From Desulfobacter sp. (GTDB lineage Bacteria; Desulfobacterota; Desulfobacteria; Desulfobacterales; Desulfobacteraceae): 64,000 nt of DNA. Made by a program: the position numbers and the translations under genes. This document shows, piece by piece, positions 17,709-25,261 of the stretch (its first letter is position 1; each line of letters opens with the position of its first letter). The stretch is taken from assembly GCA_028768525.1 (NCBI GenBank), contig CP054837.1, positions 5,390,001-5,454,000 on the forward strand, in the 5' to 3' direction. The notes under the pieces were generated by a model. That model did no database searches. It was not told where the DNA came from and saw nothing but the letters and a program-made list of their open reading frames with translations.

Positions 17709-17782
17709 TTTAACTCCCTGTGTCCTATATTTGTTGGAGAAACGTTCAGGGCCATTCCAGGTCATCCAGGGGCCTGATGCCT

Positions 17783-18679
17783 TTAGGGCGCGTTCATAAA
17801 TAAGGCCTTGTCAGCCGCCACCTGGGCAACAAGAAAATCCATTGCCGTCCTGACCCTGGCCAGCTGCCTTGAATCCGGATTCACCTGGAGCCAGTAGGAT
17901 CGTTCAATGCAGATTTCCGACAGCACCGGGATCAGATCGTCACGGTCCGCTGACATGAAAAAAGGAATCACCCCGATGCCGGCACCGGATGCAACGGCAG
18001 CCAGCTGGGCCATTACCGTTGAACTGCGGAATGCCACATTCAGGCCTGGAAGGATTTCGTCCATAAAGTTCAATTCATTGTCAAAAAGCAGGTCATCAAT
18101 ATAGCCCACAAAGGTGTGGTGCTTAAGGTCCTGTTTGCACCTTGCCGGTGGAGCGGATTCAAGGTAGGCCCTTGAGGCGAACAGTCCCAGGCGGTACCGG
18201 GCCAGCCGGCGTACGACCACATTTCCCCTGAGGGGTTTGCGTACGGTGATCAGGATATCGATTTCCCGCTTGGAAAGGCTGTAATAGGCCGGAATGGGCA
18301 CCAGTTCGACCGCCAGGCTGCTGTGCCTGGACTGGAGCTTGCCCAGGCGGGCGGCCAGGTAACAATTGCCCAGGCCGTCCGGGGCGCCGATGCGGATGGC
18401 ACCTGAGATCAGGTTGTTGCAGCCGGCAACCGATTCTTCAAGGTTCATGGTGGTGTTTTCCAGCTGTTCGGCAAAGGGGAGCAGCTTTTCCCCTGCCGGG
18501 GTGAGGTGTGAGCCTTTCTCCGTGCGCAGAAACAGCCGGGTTTCCAGGGTCGCTTCCAGGGCGGTGATCCGTCGTGAGACCGTGGTGTGGGTCACATTCA
18601 GTTCCGCCGCCGCCCCGTTCAGGGATTTTTTTCTGTGCAATGCCAGAAAGTACCGCAAATCGTCCCAGTTTAACCCCAT
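17783..18679 (-). CDS. LysR-family transcriptional regulator
   Basis: A 298-residue regulator with an N-terminal winged helix-turn-helix (WDDLRYFLALHRKKSLNGAA and then NVTHTTVSRRITALE) and a C-terminal substrate-binding domain. The start at 18679 has AGGAGGCAGCCC upstream. It is transcribed away from a small-protein/MFS pair and toward the CoA-ester lyase gene. A 20-bp inverted repeat lies 20 bp upstream of its start, a likely binding site for self-regulation and control of the divergent genes. The effector cannot be predicted. Confidence 0.9.
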   Translation of the reverse strand: MGLNWDDLRYFLALHRKKSLNGAAAELNVTHTTVSRRITALEATLETRLFLRTEKGSHLTPAGEKLLPFAEQLENTTMNLEESVAGCNNLISGAIRIGAPDGLGNCYLAARLGKLQSRHSSLAVELVPIPAYYSLSKREIDILITVRKPLRGNVVVRRLARYRLGLFASRAYLESAPPARCKQDLKHHTFVGYIDDLLFDNELNFMDEILPGLNVAFRSSTVMAQLAAVASGAGIGVIPFFMSADRDDLIPVLSEICIERSYWLQVNPDSRQLARVRTAMDFLVAQVAADKALFMNAP

Positions 18680-18698
18680 GGGCTGCCTCCTGTCTGGT

Positions 18699-18718
18699 GA
18701 TGTGCAATAATGCACATC
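18699..18718. promoter_or_regulatory. Inverted repeat in the LysR/small-protein intergenic region
   Basis: GATGTGCA and TGCACATC form a perfect 8-bp dyad around ATAA. It lies between the divergent LysR gene (start 18679) and the small-protein gene (start 18814), where LysR regulators normally bind. The assignment to this regulator is inference. Confidence 0.6.
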
Positions 18719-18813
18719 AGATTAATGATTTTGCCAATTTACTGAAGAATATTATATGGGCTAAACTCTGTCCATAGGAATAATTCCAACCCAGGACCAT
18801 AAGGAGGTATTCC

Positions 18814-19005
18814 ATGACCTATTCACCAAAAACAAATTTTGAACCGGCCGCCAACGGGCAGATGGAAGAATTGATTGAACGGGGGCGAATTCTCCACTCC
18901 CGGGCCGTTGCAGGGGCCCTGCTCAAAGTGGTTGACGGCATTAAATCAAAGATGCGAAGACCGGAGAACTGCACTATAGGTACAACTGCCTTAAAAAAGG
19001 CATGA
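18814..19005 (+). CDS. Small protein of unknown function (63 aa)
   Basis: A 63-residue basic protein without membrane segment or cysteine pairs apart from one Cys. A strong ribosome site (AAGGAGGTATTCC) precedes the ATG. Residues 20-48 would form an amphipathic helix (ELIERGRILHSRAVAGALLK). It begins the operon divergent from the LysR gene and is followed after 31 bp by an MFS transporter gene, so it is probably cotranscribed with it. I do not recognise the family. Similar short Arg-rich proteins next to transporters are usually uncharacterised. Confidence 0.65.
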   Translation: MTYSPKTNFEPAANGQMEELIERGRILHSRAVAGALLKVVDGIKSKMRRPENCTIGTTALKKA

Positions 19006-19036
19006 CAAGATCATATATTTTTGAAAAGGGGGACCG

Positions 19037-20362
19037 ATGGAATCAAAAGCTGCTGGAACGGCCGGGGCAGGTCAGGGGGCAATGGGGTTTGAGATTACGA
19101 AATGGATGATTTTCGCCATACTGATCCTGACCTATATCCTGGTCTATTTCCACCGTATGGCCCCCGGGGTGGTCTCTGAATTCTTAATGGCAAGTTTTAA
19201 GGTTTCAGGGGCCGGTCTGGGAACCCTCTCCGCCATTTATTTTTTTGTTTATGCGGTCATGCAAATCCCATCTGGCATCATCGCCGATACCCTGGGGACC
19301 CGGACGTCCATTGTTTACGGCAATATCATTGCCGGCGCCGGTTCCATTCTTTTCGGCGTTGCCGGTTCCTTTGAAATGGCCTGTGCCGGCCGTTTTCTGG
19401 TGGGGCTGGGGGTGTCGGTGGTATTTGTCTCCATCATGAAAAACAATTCCGTCTGGTTCCATGAACGGGTATTCGGACTCATGAGCGGCGTGACCCTGCT
19501 TTTCGGCAACCTGGGCTCGGTGCTGGCCGCCGGCCCCCTGGCTCAGATCCTGACGGTGTTTGAGTGGCGTAGGGTGTTCATCGGCATCGGATGCGCCTCC
19601 CTGGTCCTCGCCCTGCTGGGGCGGGTGGTGGTGAGAAACCGTCCCCAAGACCTGGGATTCAGTCCGCCCAACGCCTATGGCGGGCACAGCGCTGACCGTC
19701 CCCTTTCCCGGAACTGGCTGACAAATTTCAACACCGTTGTCCGTGTACCGGCCATCTGGCCCGGATTCTGGGTACAATTGGGCATGGTGGGGGCGCTTTA
19801 TTCCTTTATGGGGCTGTGGGGCGTGCCTTATCTTCGGGATGTCCACGGCCTGAACCGGGAATATGCTGCCGATCACATGACGGTGATGCTTCTGAGTTTT
19901 GCCGCAGGGTCCCTGTTTTTCGGCTGGTTTTCAGATCGGCTGGGCCGTCGCCGCCCCCTGGTCATCGCCGGTACAGCCCTGTATACCCTTTCCTGGCTGG
20001 TTTTCATGTATGGCGCGTGGCGGCCCGGAATCCACAGCTTTGTCCTCTTCGGCGTCCTGGGATTTGCCGGGGCCTCCTTTGTGCTCACCTTTGCCGCCGC
20101 CAAGGAAATCATCCATCCGGACCTCTCGGGTATGGCTGTGAGTGTGGTGAACACCGGATGTTTTGTGGGCACGGCCCTGATGCAGCCCCTCTTCGGTTTC
20201 ATTGCGGATCTGACCTGGGACGGGGCCATTGAAAACGGAATCCGCATCTATGGGGCGGCAGATTACCACAACGGTTTTACAGCCATGCTGGTTTTTACCC
20301 TTATCGCCCTTGGGGCGTCCTTCGCCATAAAAGAGACCCGGTGCCGGAATATTTACGGTTAG
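19037..20362 (+). CDS. Major facilitator superfamily transporter
   Basis: A 441-residue inner-membrane protein with about 12 hydrophobic helices. The first half has the motif-A-type loop (GIIADTLGTRTS) and the second half the matching SDRLGRRRPLVIAG. It opens with an unusual 25-residue soluble Ala/Gly-rich head before the first helix (MIFAILILTYILVYFHRM). This start family (YFHRMAPGVVS) resembles organic-acid or oxalate/formate-type carriers, but the substrate is unknown. It may serve the pathway of the CoA-ester lyase on the other side of the LysR gene. The stop is 3 bp from the convergent ABM gene. Confidence 0.88.
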   Translation: MESKAAGTAGAGQGAMGFEITKWMIFAILILTYILVYFHRMAPGVVSEFLMASFKVSGAGLGTLSAIYFFVYAVMQIPSGIIADTLGTRTSIVYGNIIAGAGSILFGVAGSFEMACAGRFLVGLGVSVVFVSIMKNNSVWFHERVFGLMSGVTLLFGNLGSVLAAGPLAQILTVFEWRRVFIGIGCASLVLALLGRVVVRNRPQDLGFSPPNAYGGHSADRPLSRNWLTNFNTVVRVPAIWPGFWVQLGMVGALYSFMGLWGVPYLRDVHGLNREYAADHMTVMLLSFAAGSLFFGWFSDRLGRRRPLVIAGTALYTLSWLVFMYGAWRPGIHSFVLFGVLGFAGASFVLTFAAAKEIIHPDLSGMAVSVVNTGCFVGTALMQPLFGFIADLTWDGAIENGIRIYGAADYHNGFTAMLVFTLIALGASFAIKETRCRNIYG

Positions 20363-20365
20363 CTG

Positions 20366-20692
20366 TCAGGGACTCACATCAAACTTGGGGGTGATGCCGC
20401 CCACCACAGGCTCGTAGTACCGGTAGCCTGTCCGCTCACCCAGAAGCTCGTCCACCTGTTGCTGAATGACCTTGCGGTCTTCATTATGCATCCAACGGTT
20501 CCAGTCCTCCAGGGTGTCCCAGGTGCTGATGACCATGTACTCCCCTTCGCAGTCCAGACAACTGAAAGTCTGGCCGGTGATGAAGCCGGGCTGTACCATT
20601 GCCTTGGACCTGAGTTGTACAATGAGGGGCGCAAGCTTCTCTGCGGTTTCCTCGTTTTTTACCATTCGTCTGATTACGATTGAAACTGCCAT
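20366..20692 (-). CDS. ABM-domain (antibiotic biosynthesis monooxygenase-like) protein
   Basis: A 108-residue cytoplasmic protein of the dimeric alpha/beta-barrel ABM fold. The N-terminus VSIVIRRMVKNEE, the PGFITGQTF turn and VISTWDTLEDWNRWMHNEDRK are typical. The W-x-x-x-E-D-W pattern matches the heme-degrading/monooxygenase-like group. Many members are uncharacterised, so no reaction is claimed. It is transcribed toward the MFS gene, with the two stop codons 3 bp apart. CAAAAGGAGGCAAG precedes its start. Confidence 0.82.
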   Translation of the reverse strand: MAVSIVIRRMVKNEETAEKLAPLIVQLRSKAMVQPGFITGQTFSCLDCEGEYMVISTWDTLEDWNRWMHNEDRKVIQQQVDELLGERTGYRYYEPVVGGITPKFDVSP

Positions 20693-21018
20693 CTTGCCTC
20701 CTTTTGTTTTATTGGTAAAAATTAAAAGAATGGCCGGCAGAACATGCGGGGGAGCTTGAGATAAAATAACCAGATGATGTGCAGTGTCAGAAATAATGCT
20801 TAAATTCAGTCTACCAAGGTCTGGAATTTATTGCAATTTGTTTGTTAAATCCCCTTGGGTCTGGTATAAAATAAGCATGTAGTTCCTCACAGAAATACTG
20901 AATTTCTATCCCCCAATGTGCTTTTGCCCTGAACGTTTCCGCCAGCGGCATTCCCGTCGTCCACGCATCCGCACGGTTTTCCCCGCGACCAACCTTATTT
21001 TTATGAAAGGAGGTCAGG
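20693..21018. other. Intergenic region, 326 bp
   Basis: No gene is supported here. It is AT-rich toward its centre and contains an extended -10 sequence (TGGTATAAA at 20862-20870) with a poor -35 box, probably the promoter of the Usp gene. A GC-rich stretch without clear hairpin follows. Confidence 0.5.
20862..20870 (+). promoter_or_regulatory. Possible extended -10 promoter for the Usp/GAF operon
   Basis: TGGTATAAA fits an extended -10 element, 149 bp upstream of the Usp start. No good -35 box is present at the usual distance. Confidence 0.35.
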
Positions 21019-21483
21019 ATGTCAGTTAAGATTTTAATCCCCTATAATTTTACCCCAAACGATAGCAGGGCCGTTGATTTTGTGGGTGAGCGGTATTCGG
21101 AACGGCAGGGGGTGGAGGTGACCCTTTTTCACGCATACACCCCGGTACCGGAGATGGATATCAAAGACACCCCTGTGATGAAAAAAGTGATTCACAATAC
21201 CGCTGTGCTCCAGCTTAAGCAGGACGAGCGCAAAAAAGCCCTGGAAGAAGTCCGGGAGCAGCTCATGGCCCACGGGATTGCAGGCCACCATGTGAACTGT
21301 ATTTTTAAGCCGGTGCGAAAGGATGTGGCTGCGGATATCATCGGGCTCTGGAAGGAGGGAAAGTATGATGTGGTGGTACTCAACCGGAATCCCGGCAATA
21401 TCGTGAATTTCTTCAGCCGCAGTATTTCAAAACAGATCGTCCGCCATATTGAGGGCGGCATCGGCGTTCACATTGTCAACTAG
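21019..21483 (+). CDS. Universal stress protein family protein
   Basis: A 154-residue single-domain protein of the UspA fold. It starts KILIPYNFTPNDSRAVDF, has an HAYTPVP strand, a central helix rich in Lys/Glu, and YDVVVLNRNPGNIVNFFSRS. The usual UspA nucleotide loop G-x2-G-x9-G-[S/T] is altered: the C-terminal part reads NRNPGNIVNFFSRS, so ATP binding is doubtful. The start is supported by GAAAGGAGGTCAGG. The GAF-protein gene follows after 42 bp on the same strand, probably in one operon. Confidence 0.8.
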   Translation: MSVKILIPYNFTPNDSRAVDFVGERYSERQGVEVTLFHAYTPVPEMDIKDTPVMKKVIHNTAVLQLKQDERKKALEEVREQLMAHGIAGHHVNCIFKPVRKDVAADIIGLWKEGKYDVVVLNRNPGNIVNFFSRSISKQIVRHIEGGIGVHIVN

Positions 21484-21525
21484 CATTTTCATCCAAGTTT
21501 ATTTAAAGAATATGGAGGATTAACA

Positions 21526-22080
21526 ATGACAGCATCAGAAAATAAACTGGAACTGGAGCATTTTAAAATGATCGTGGATGCCGTGTTTGACCAGAATAAC
21601 CCCACGCTTATGGCATCCCGGATGACCCAGATGATGGTATCGGTCATGGGGGTAAAAGGGGTCACTATTTTTGCGGTAAATCCAAGGAAACAGGCCCTGG
21701 AGGTCCTTGCCACAGAGGGGCTGAGTATAGAGTATGTCAACAAGGGGCCGATTCTGACGGACCAGAGCATCAGGCTTGCGCCCAATCTTAAATCCGTGAT
21801 CATTGAGGATACCCTGGACAGCGACCAGCTCCAATACCCGGAAAAGGCGGAACAAGAAGGGATACGCGCCATAGTTTCCCTGCCGGTGAATTTAAGGGGG
21901 AAAATCATCGGGGCCCTGAGGGTCTACCATTCAGAGCCCTGGAAGGTCAGCGGGGGAGACCTGATCTACCTGAACCTGCTGACCCGGTATATCGGCATGG
22001 CCCTGCGGTATTTCAGGATGGCCGCGGTAGTCCAGTGCACCAAGGATACCTTTGACGATATCCACCCCGTATGGCTGTGA
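21526..22080 (+). CDS. GAF-domain protein
   Basis: A 184-residue cytoplasmic protein that is essentially one GAF domain: residues 25-165 have MVSVMGVKGVTIFAVN, ILTDQSIRLAPNLKS and GIRAIVSLPVNLRGKIIGAL. There is no output domain, so it may act as a small-molecule or redox-responsive partner of another protein. The N-terminal 20 residues are helical. It follows the Usp gene and is convergent with the pseudo-receiver gene, whose stop is 6 bp away. The ligand is not predictable from sequence. Confidence 0.8.
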   Translation: MTASENKLELEHFKMIVDAVFDQNNPTLMASRMTQMMVSVMGVKGVTIFAVNPRKQALEVLATEGLSIEYVNKGPILTDQSIRLAPNLKSVIIEDTLDSDQLQYPEKAEQEGIRAIVSLPVNLRGKIIGALRVYHSEPWKVSGGDLIYLNLLTRYIGMALRYFRMAAVVQCTKDTFDDIHPVWL

Positions 22081-22086
22081 TGATCG

Positions 22087-23097
22087 TCAGATCAGTCCCA
22101 GGTCGATGGCCTTGATCACCTGTTTGGCCTCGTCAAAACCGTGGTCCTTGTCCAGGGCCGCCTGGAAATAGGCCTTGGCCTTGGTCGTATTCTTGGTGTC
22201 CAGGTAGAGCCGGCCGATATTGTAATAGATATACGGCTCGTCCGGATGAACCTTGAGTGCCTTTTTATACTGCTGCATGGCCTCTTTCATATTGCCTTTT
22301 TTCCGATGGAGGACCCCCAGGGTATTGAAGACATTCAGGGAATTTGAACCGGATTCCAGCAGTTCGGTCAACAGTTCTTCGGCCTCTCCCAGTTTATCCG
22401 TGTCCATATAGATTTCTGCGGCAGTCTGGGCATATTCTTCCGCTTTCTGGGCATCTCCCATGGCCCGGTAGGTCTTTGCCATGGCTTCATAGGCCTTGAC
22501 AAAAAGCCGGTCCAGCTGGGTGGCCTTGGAAAAGGCCTCAATGGCCTCGGGGTGTTTGTTCTGGGCGGTTTTGATGTAGCCGATATTGTAGTAGTATTCC
22601 GGGTTTTCCTTTTTGCTGACCAGGGCTTGAAAGAGTTTGAGGGCCTTTTTGTATTCTTTTTTCTCAATGAGCGCCATGCCTTGTTCAACGGTCTGTTCGC
22701 TTTTCTGGATCACCGGATCCTTCACCTTGCCCATGGCCATGGTCAGTTTGTTTTTCATGACCTTGGGGTCGTAAGGGATAACCAGCAGGCCGCTGACACC
22801 TGCCTGCCCCGCTTTGATTACCTTGATTTTGGTGAAAGCCTCATCCGTGAGAAAGAAGGGGATATCCCCCAGCCGCTCTTCTTTCCTCAGGATTTTCAGC
22901 AGGGCCAGTCCGGACATTTCATCCATTTCATAGGCGGCAATAACGCAGGCTATGTCCGTCTCTTTGAGCAGTTCCCATGCGTTTTCTCCGCCCTGGGCGG
23001 TAATAATGCTGGTGTAGCCTATTTTTTTTAAAATTTTCAGGAGATTGATCTGGTCTTTGGTATTCTCTGTACTCACAAGGATTGACGGGGTGGCCAT
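22087..23097 (-). CDS. Pseudo-receiver domain plus TPR repeats
   Basis: A 336-residue cytoplasmic protein. Residues 1-120 have the receiver fold but have lost its active site: the phosphoacceptor strand reads CVIAAYEMDEMSG with Ala where Asp should be. The acidic pair after strand one is gone (ILVSTEN), and the conserved Lys before Pro is Ile (VIPYDP). Residues 130-330 form about six tetratricopeptide repeats with typical spacing (YYNIGYIKTAQNKHPEAIEAF). It likely works as a protein-protein adaptor, not a phospho-switch. Its start is 8 bp from the adenylate cyclase stop, with the stop embedded in its ribosome site (TAGGAAAAT), so the two are translationally coupled. Confidence 0.85.
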   Translation of the reverse strand: MATPSILVSTENTKDQINLLKILKKIGYTSIITAQGGENAWELLKETDIACVIAAYEMDEMSGLALLKILRKEERLGDIPFFLTDEAFTKIKVIKAGQAGVSGLLVIPYDPKVMKNKLTMAMGKVKDPVIQKSEQTVEQGMALIEKKEYKKALKLFQALVSKKENPEYYYNIGYIKTAQNKHPEAIEAFSKATQLDRLFVKAYEAMAKTYRAMGDAQKAEEYAQTAAEIYMDTDKLGEAEELLTELLESGSNSLNVFNTLGVLHRKKGNMKEAMQQYKKALKVHPDEPYIYYNIGRLYLDTKNTTKAKAYFQAALDKDHGFDEAKQVIKAIDLGLI

Positions 23098-23105
23098 ATA
23101 TTTTC

Positions 23106-25106
23106 CTATAATTTGTCCAGCAGGGGACGTTTCCTAACGGGGGTGTCGGGGCGGTTGGTGAGGAATCTGGCAGCCAGCAACTGCTTGATTTCGTATACAG
23201 CATCCGGATCACGCCGTTCCGACAACTGGTAAAAAAACAGCCGGACGGCCTCCCCCTTGTATTGGTTGATTTTATCCGCAATGGTTTTATATCTATGGGT
23301 CAACTTGTCCGTGGTGTCAAGTCTCAATTGGTCCTCGAACATTTCCCCCCAGGAATTTACCGCTAATAGTTCAATCCTGGATATTCCCCCGTCTGTGTCC
23401 CCGGCCGTCAGGAGAACCATAATTTTTGTCCACCGGGCCGGGTGCTCAAATCCGTCGTCTGACAGGGGCTTTACGGGCTGCAGGGCCAGGTAGAGGGCAT
23501 CTGCAGATACCGAATCATCACGGCTTTCAAAGAGCTTTCGTTTTACATCCACCTTAATATGGGCTTTGTTCCTGTGGTAGAGGCGGTTTTCGATCATCCA
23601 CCCCACAAGGCCCAGCAGGGTTCTGGACCGGTACAGGGTGATTTCCCGGGCGCCCCCTGCAAGGTACCCGCTCAGGGCCCATTCCCCGGGTGGCTGCTCC
23701 CTGAAAAGGAAGAATTCAAAGGCCTGCCGGGTCAGATAGTTGGAACTGGCCGGGATCTTGTTCTGGCTGGTGTTCAGCCGTTCCAGTACCTTATGGGTGA
23801 GAATCTTCAGGTTTCTTTCCAATATGGGGTCAGGACTGTCATCTGTTGGTGGTGTTTCTTGATCGGCCTGGCGGTACATCTGGGCCAGGCGTTTGATAAA
23901 GGTGGTATCCAGCAGCCTCTTTTCTTCTTCCGCCCAGTCGGGGTAGGAGACCAGCTTGCGGACCTGGGCCGGGGTTAGGTTCCAGGTCCTGATATACCGG
24001 TCCAGCAGCTGCTTTTTGGGTGAACCCGGCTCCGGGATTTTTACATTGGGGTATTCGCAGAGCCGGAAGAAAATGGCGTTTTTAATCAGGCTCAGGCCTT
24101 CCGGGTCGTGGGCCTCATGGAAGGATAGGACCCTGTCGAATACAATTTTATAGGGATCCCCTTCGTAATCATCAATCCCTGCGTCTGAAAATCCCTGTTT
24201 AAGCTCATCGCAGAGCAGCATGGTATCGGTCTCTTTCCCGGCACTGTGGGAGAGTATCATGGTGGCCTTGATCAGGGCCTTGACCGGATCCTCCCTTGAC
24301 TTGCAGATGTGCCAGCTAAGGCCCTGGAGAATTTCCTTTTGCTCCGGGATTTCAACCTTGCCCAGATCTATGAAATCCTTTAACAGCGGGGAAAGCTCCC
24401 TGCTTTGGGAGAGGCGGTCCACCAGGCGGGTATAGGCGCCTTTGGGCATGTTGCCGGGCAGGATGGTCCACAGGGGGATTTTCCCGGCAATCATCAAGAA
24501 TGTCCGGTAAAATTCCTCTTTGAGAAAAAGTTTCGGGGCAATCATGGTTTCGGGGGTATCAAATCCGGCATAGCAGTCCCTGCTGATGTCGGCCTGGTCC
24601 ATGATGAAAAAGGTAACTTCCTGGTCGAATTCCTCCCTTGAATATTTCACGATGTGGTTGAGCTTTTTTTCCAGATTGTAATACCGTTTTTCGGTAAACC
24701 GGGTTTTGTCGATGATGACCCAGTAGTCAAAGTCGGACTGGGGCGACTGGGTAAAGGTGCCCAGGGAACCGATATGGTATAATCCCAGGATGCCGGGATC
24801 CTGGCTGGCACTTTCCCGGGGAAGGGCAGCGGCCGGCATCTGCCCCTGCTTGAGCCCTTCTTTGCAGAACCCTGAGTTTTCAAAGTTGTATATACCGCAG
24901 GCCTCGGGTTTTCCCGGCACAAATCCCGGATATTTGGGCTGATTGACGTGGATGAGAAAGGGAATCTGGATAAAGAGTTTCAGTTTGGGGCCGGAGAGGT
25001 AGCGCAGGGCTTCGCGCATCCGCACCACATTATAGTTGGAAAAGGCGGATTTCATTTTTTCCAATTTGGCCGCCAATGTATTTTCAGGGGGTGTTTCCTG
25101 GTCCAT
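23106..25106 (-). CDS. cyaA: Class I adenylate cyclase, C-terminally short
   Basis: A 666-residue protein matching the catalytic part of enterobacterial-type CyaA, which makes cAMP from ATP. The nucleotidyltransferase motif GSLGTFTQSPQSDFDYWV spans residues 113-130, with D125 and D127 as metal ligands. LKEEFYRTFLMIAGK and WTILPG follow as in the family. The later regulatory part (SWGEMF region) is present, but about 170-180 residues of the usual C-terminus are missing relative to E. coli CyaA. Class I cyclases are mostly known from gammaproteobacteria. Here the gene is coupled to a pseudo-receiver/TPR partner, which may replace the missing regulatory section. Confidence 0.85.
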   Translation of the reverse strand: MDQETPPENTLAAKLEKMKSAFSNYNVVRMREALRYLSGPKLKLFIQIPFLIHVNQPKYPGFVPGKPEACGIYNFENSGFCKEGLKQGQMPAAALPRESASQDPGILGLYHIGSLGTFTQSPQSDFDYWVIIDKTRFTEKRYYNLEKKLNHIVKYSREEFDQEVTFFIMDQADISRDCYAGFDTPETMIAPKLFLKEEFYRTFLMIAGKIPLWTILPGNMPKGAYTRLVDRLSQSRELSPLLKDFIDLGKVEIPEQKEILQGLSWHICKSREDPVKALIKATMILSHSAGKETDTMLLCDELKQGFSDAGIDDYEGDPYKIVFDRVLSFHEAHDPEGLSLIKNAIFFRLCEYPNVKIPEPGSPKKQLLDRYIRTWNLTPAQVRKLVSYPDWAEEEKRLLDTTFIKRLAQMYRQADQETPPTDDSPDPILERNLKILTHKVLERLNTSQNKIPASSNYLTRQAFEFFLFREQPPGEWALSGYLAGGAREITLYRSRTLLGLVGWMIENRLYHRNKAHIKVDVKRKLFESRDDSVSADALYLALQPVKPLSDDGFEHPARWTKIMVLLTAGDTDGGISRIELLAVNSWGEMFEDQLRLDTTDKLTHRYKTIADKINQYKGEAVRLFFYQLSERRDPDAVYEIKQLLAARFLTNRPDTPVRKRPLLDKL

Positions 25107-25207
25107 GGTTTGTTCCGGTTTTTCGGCTGATCCTAAAACATTTGAAAATATGTCGCAAAACGTCTAATATATGGGTCATATTATACGAATTAAATTTTAT
25201 TATTTTC

Positions 25208-25232
25208 AAGTATGTTTTAACAAAACATGCTT
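25208..25232. promoter_or_regulatory. Inverted repeat between cyaA and the HDOD gene
   Basis: AAGTATGTTTT and AAAACATGCTT form 11-bp arms with one G-T-type mismatch around AAC. It lies 29 bp upstream of the HDOD start and 100 bp upstream of cyaA, in AT-rich DNA. It could be an operator shared by the divergent genes or a 5'-UTR hairpin. Confidence 0.45.
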
Positions 25233-25261
25233 TGAGCAGACAGCGTTAATTGGGAGAATTG

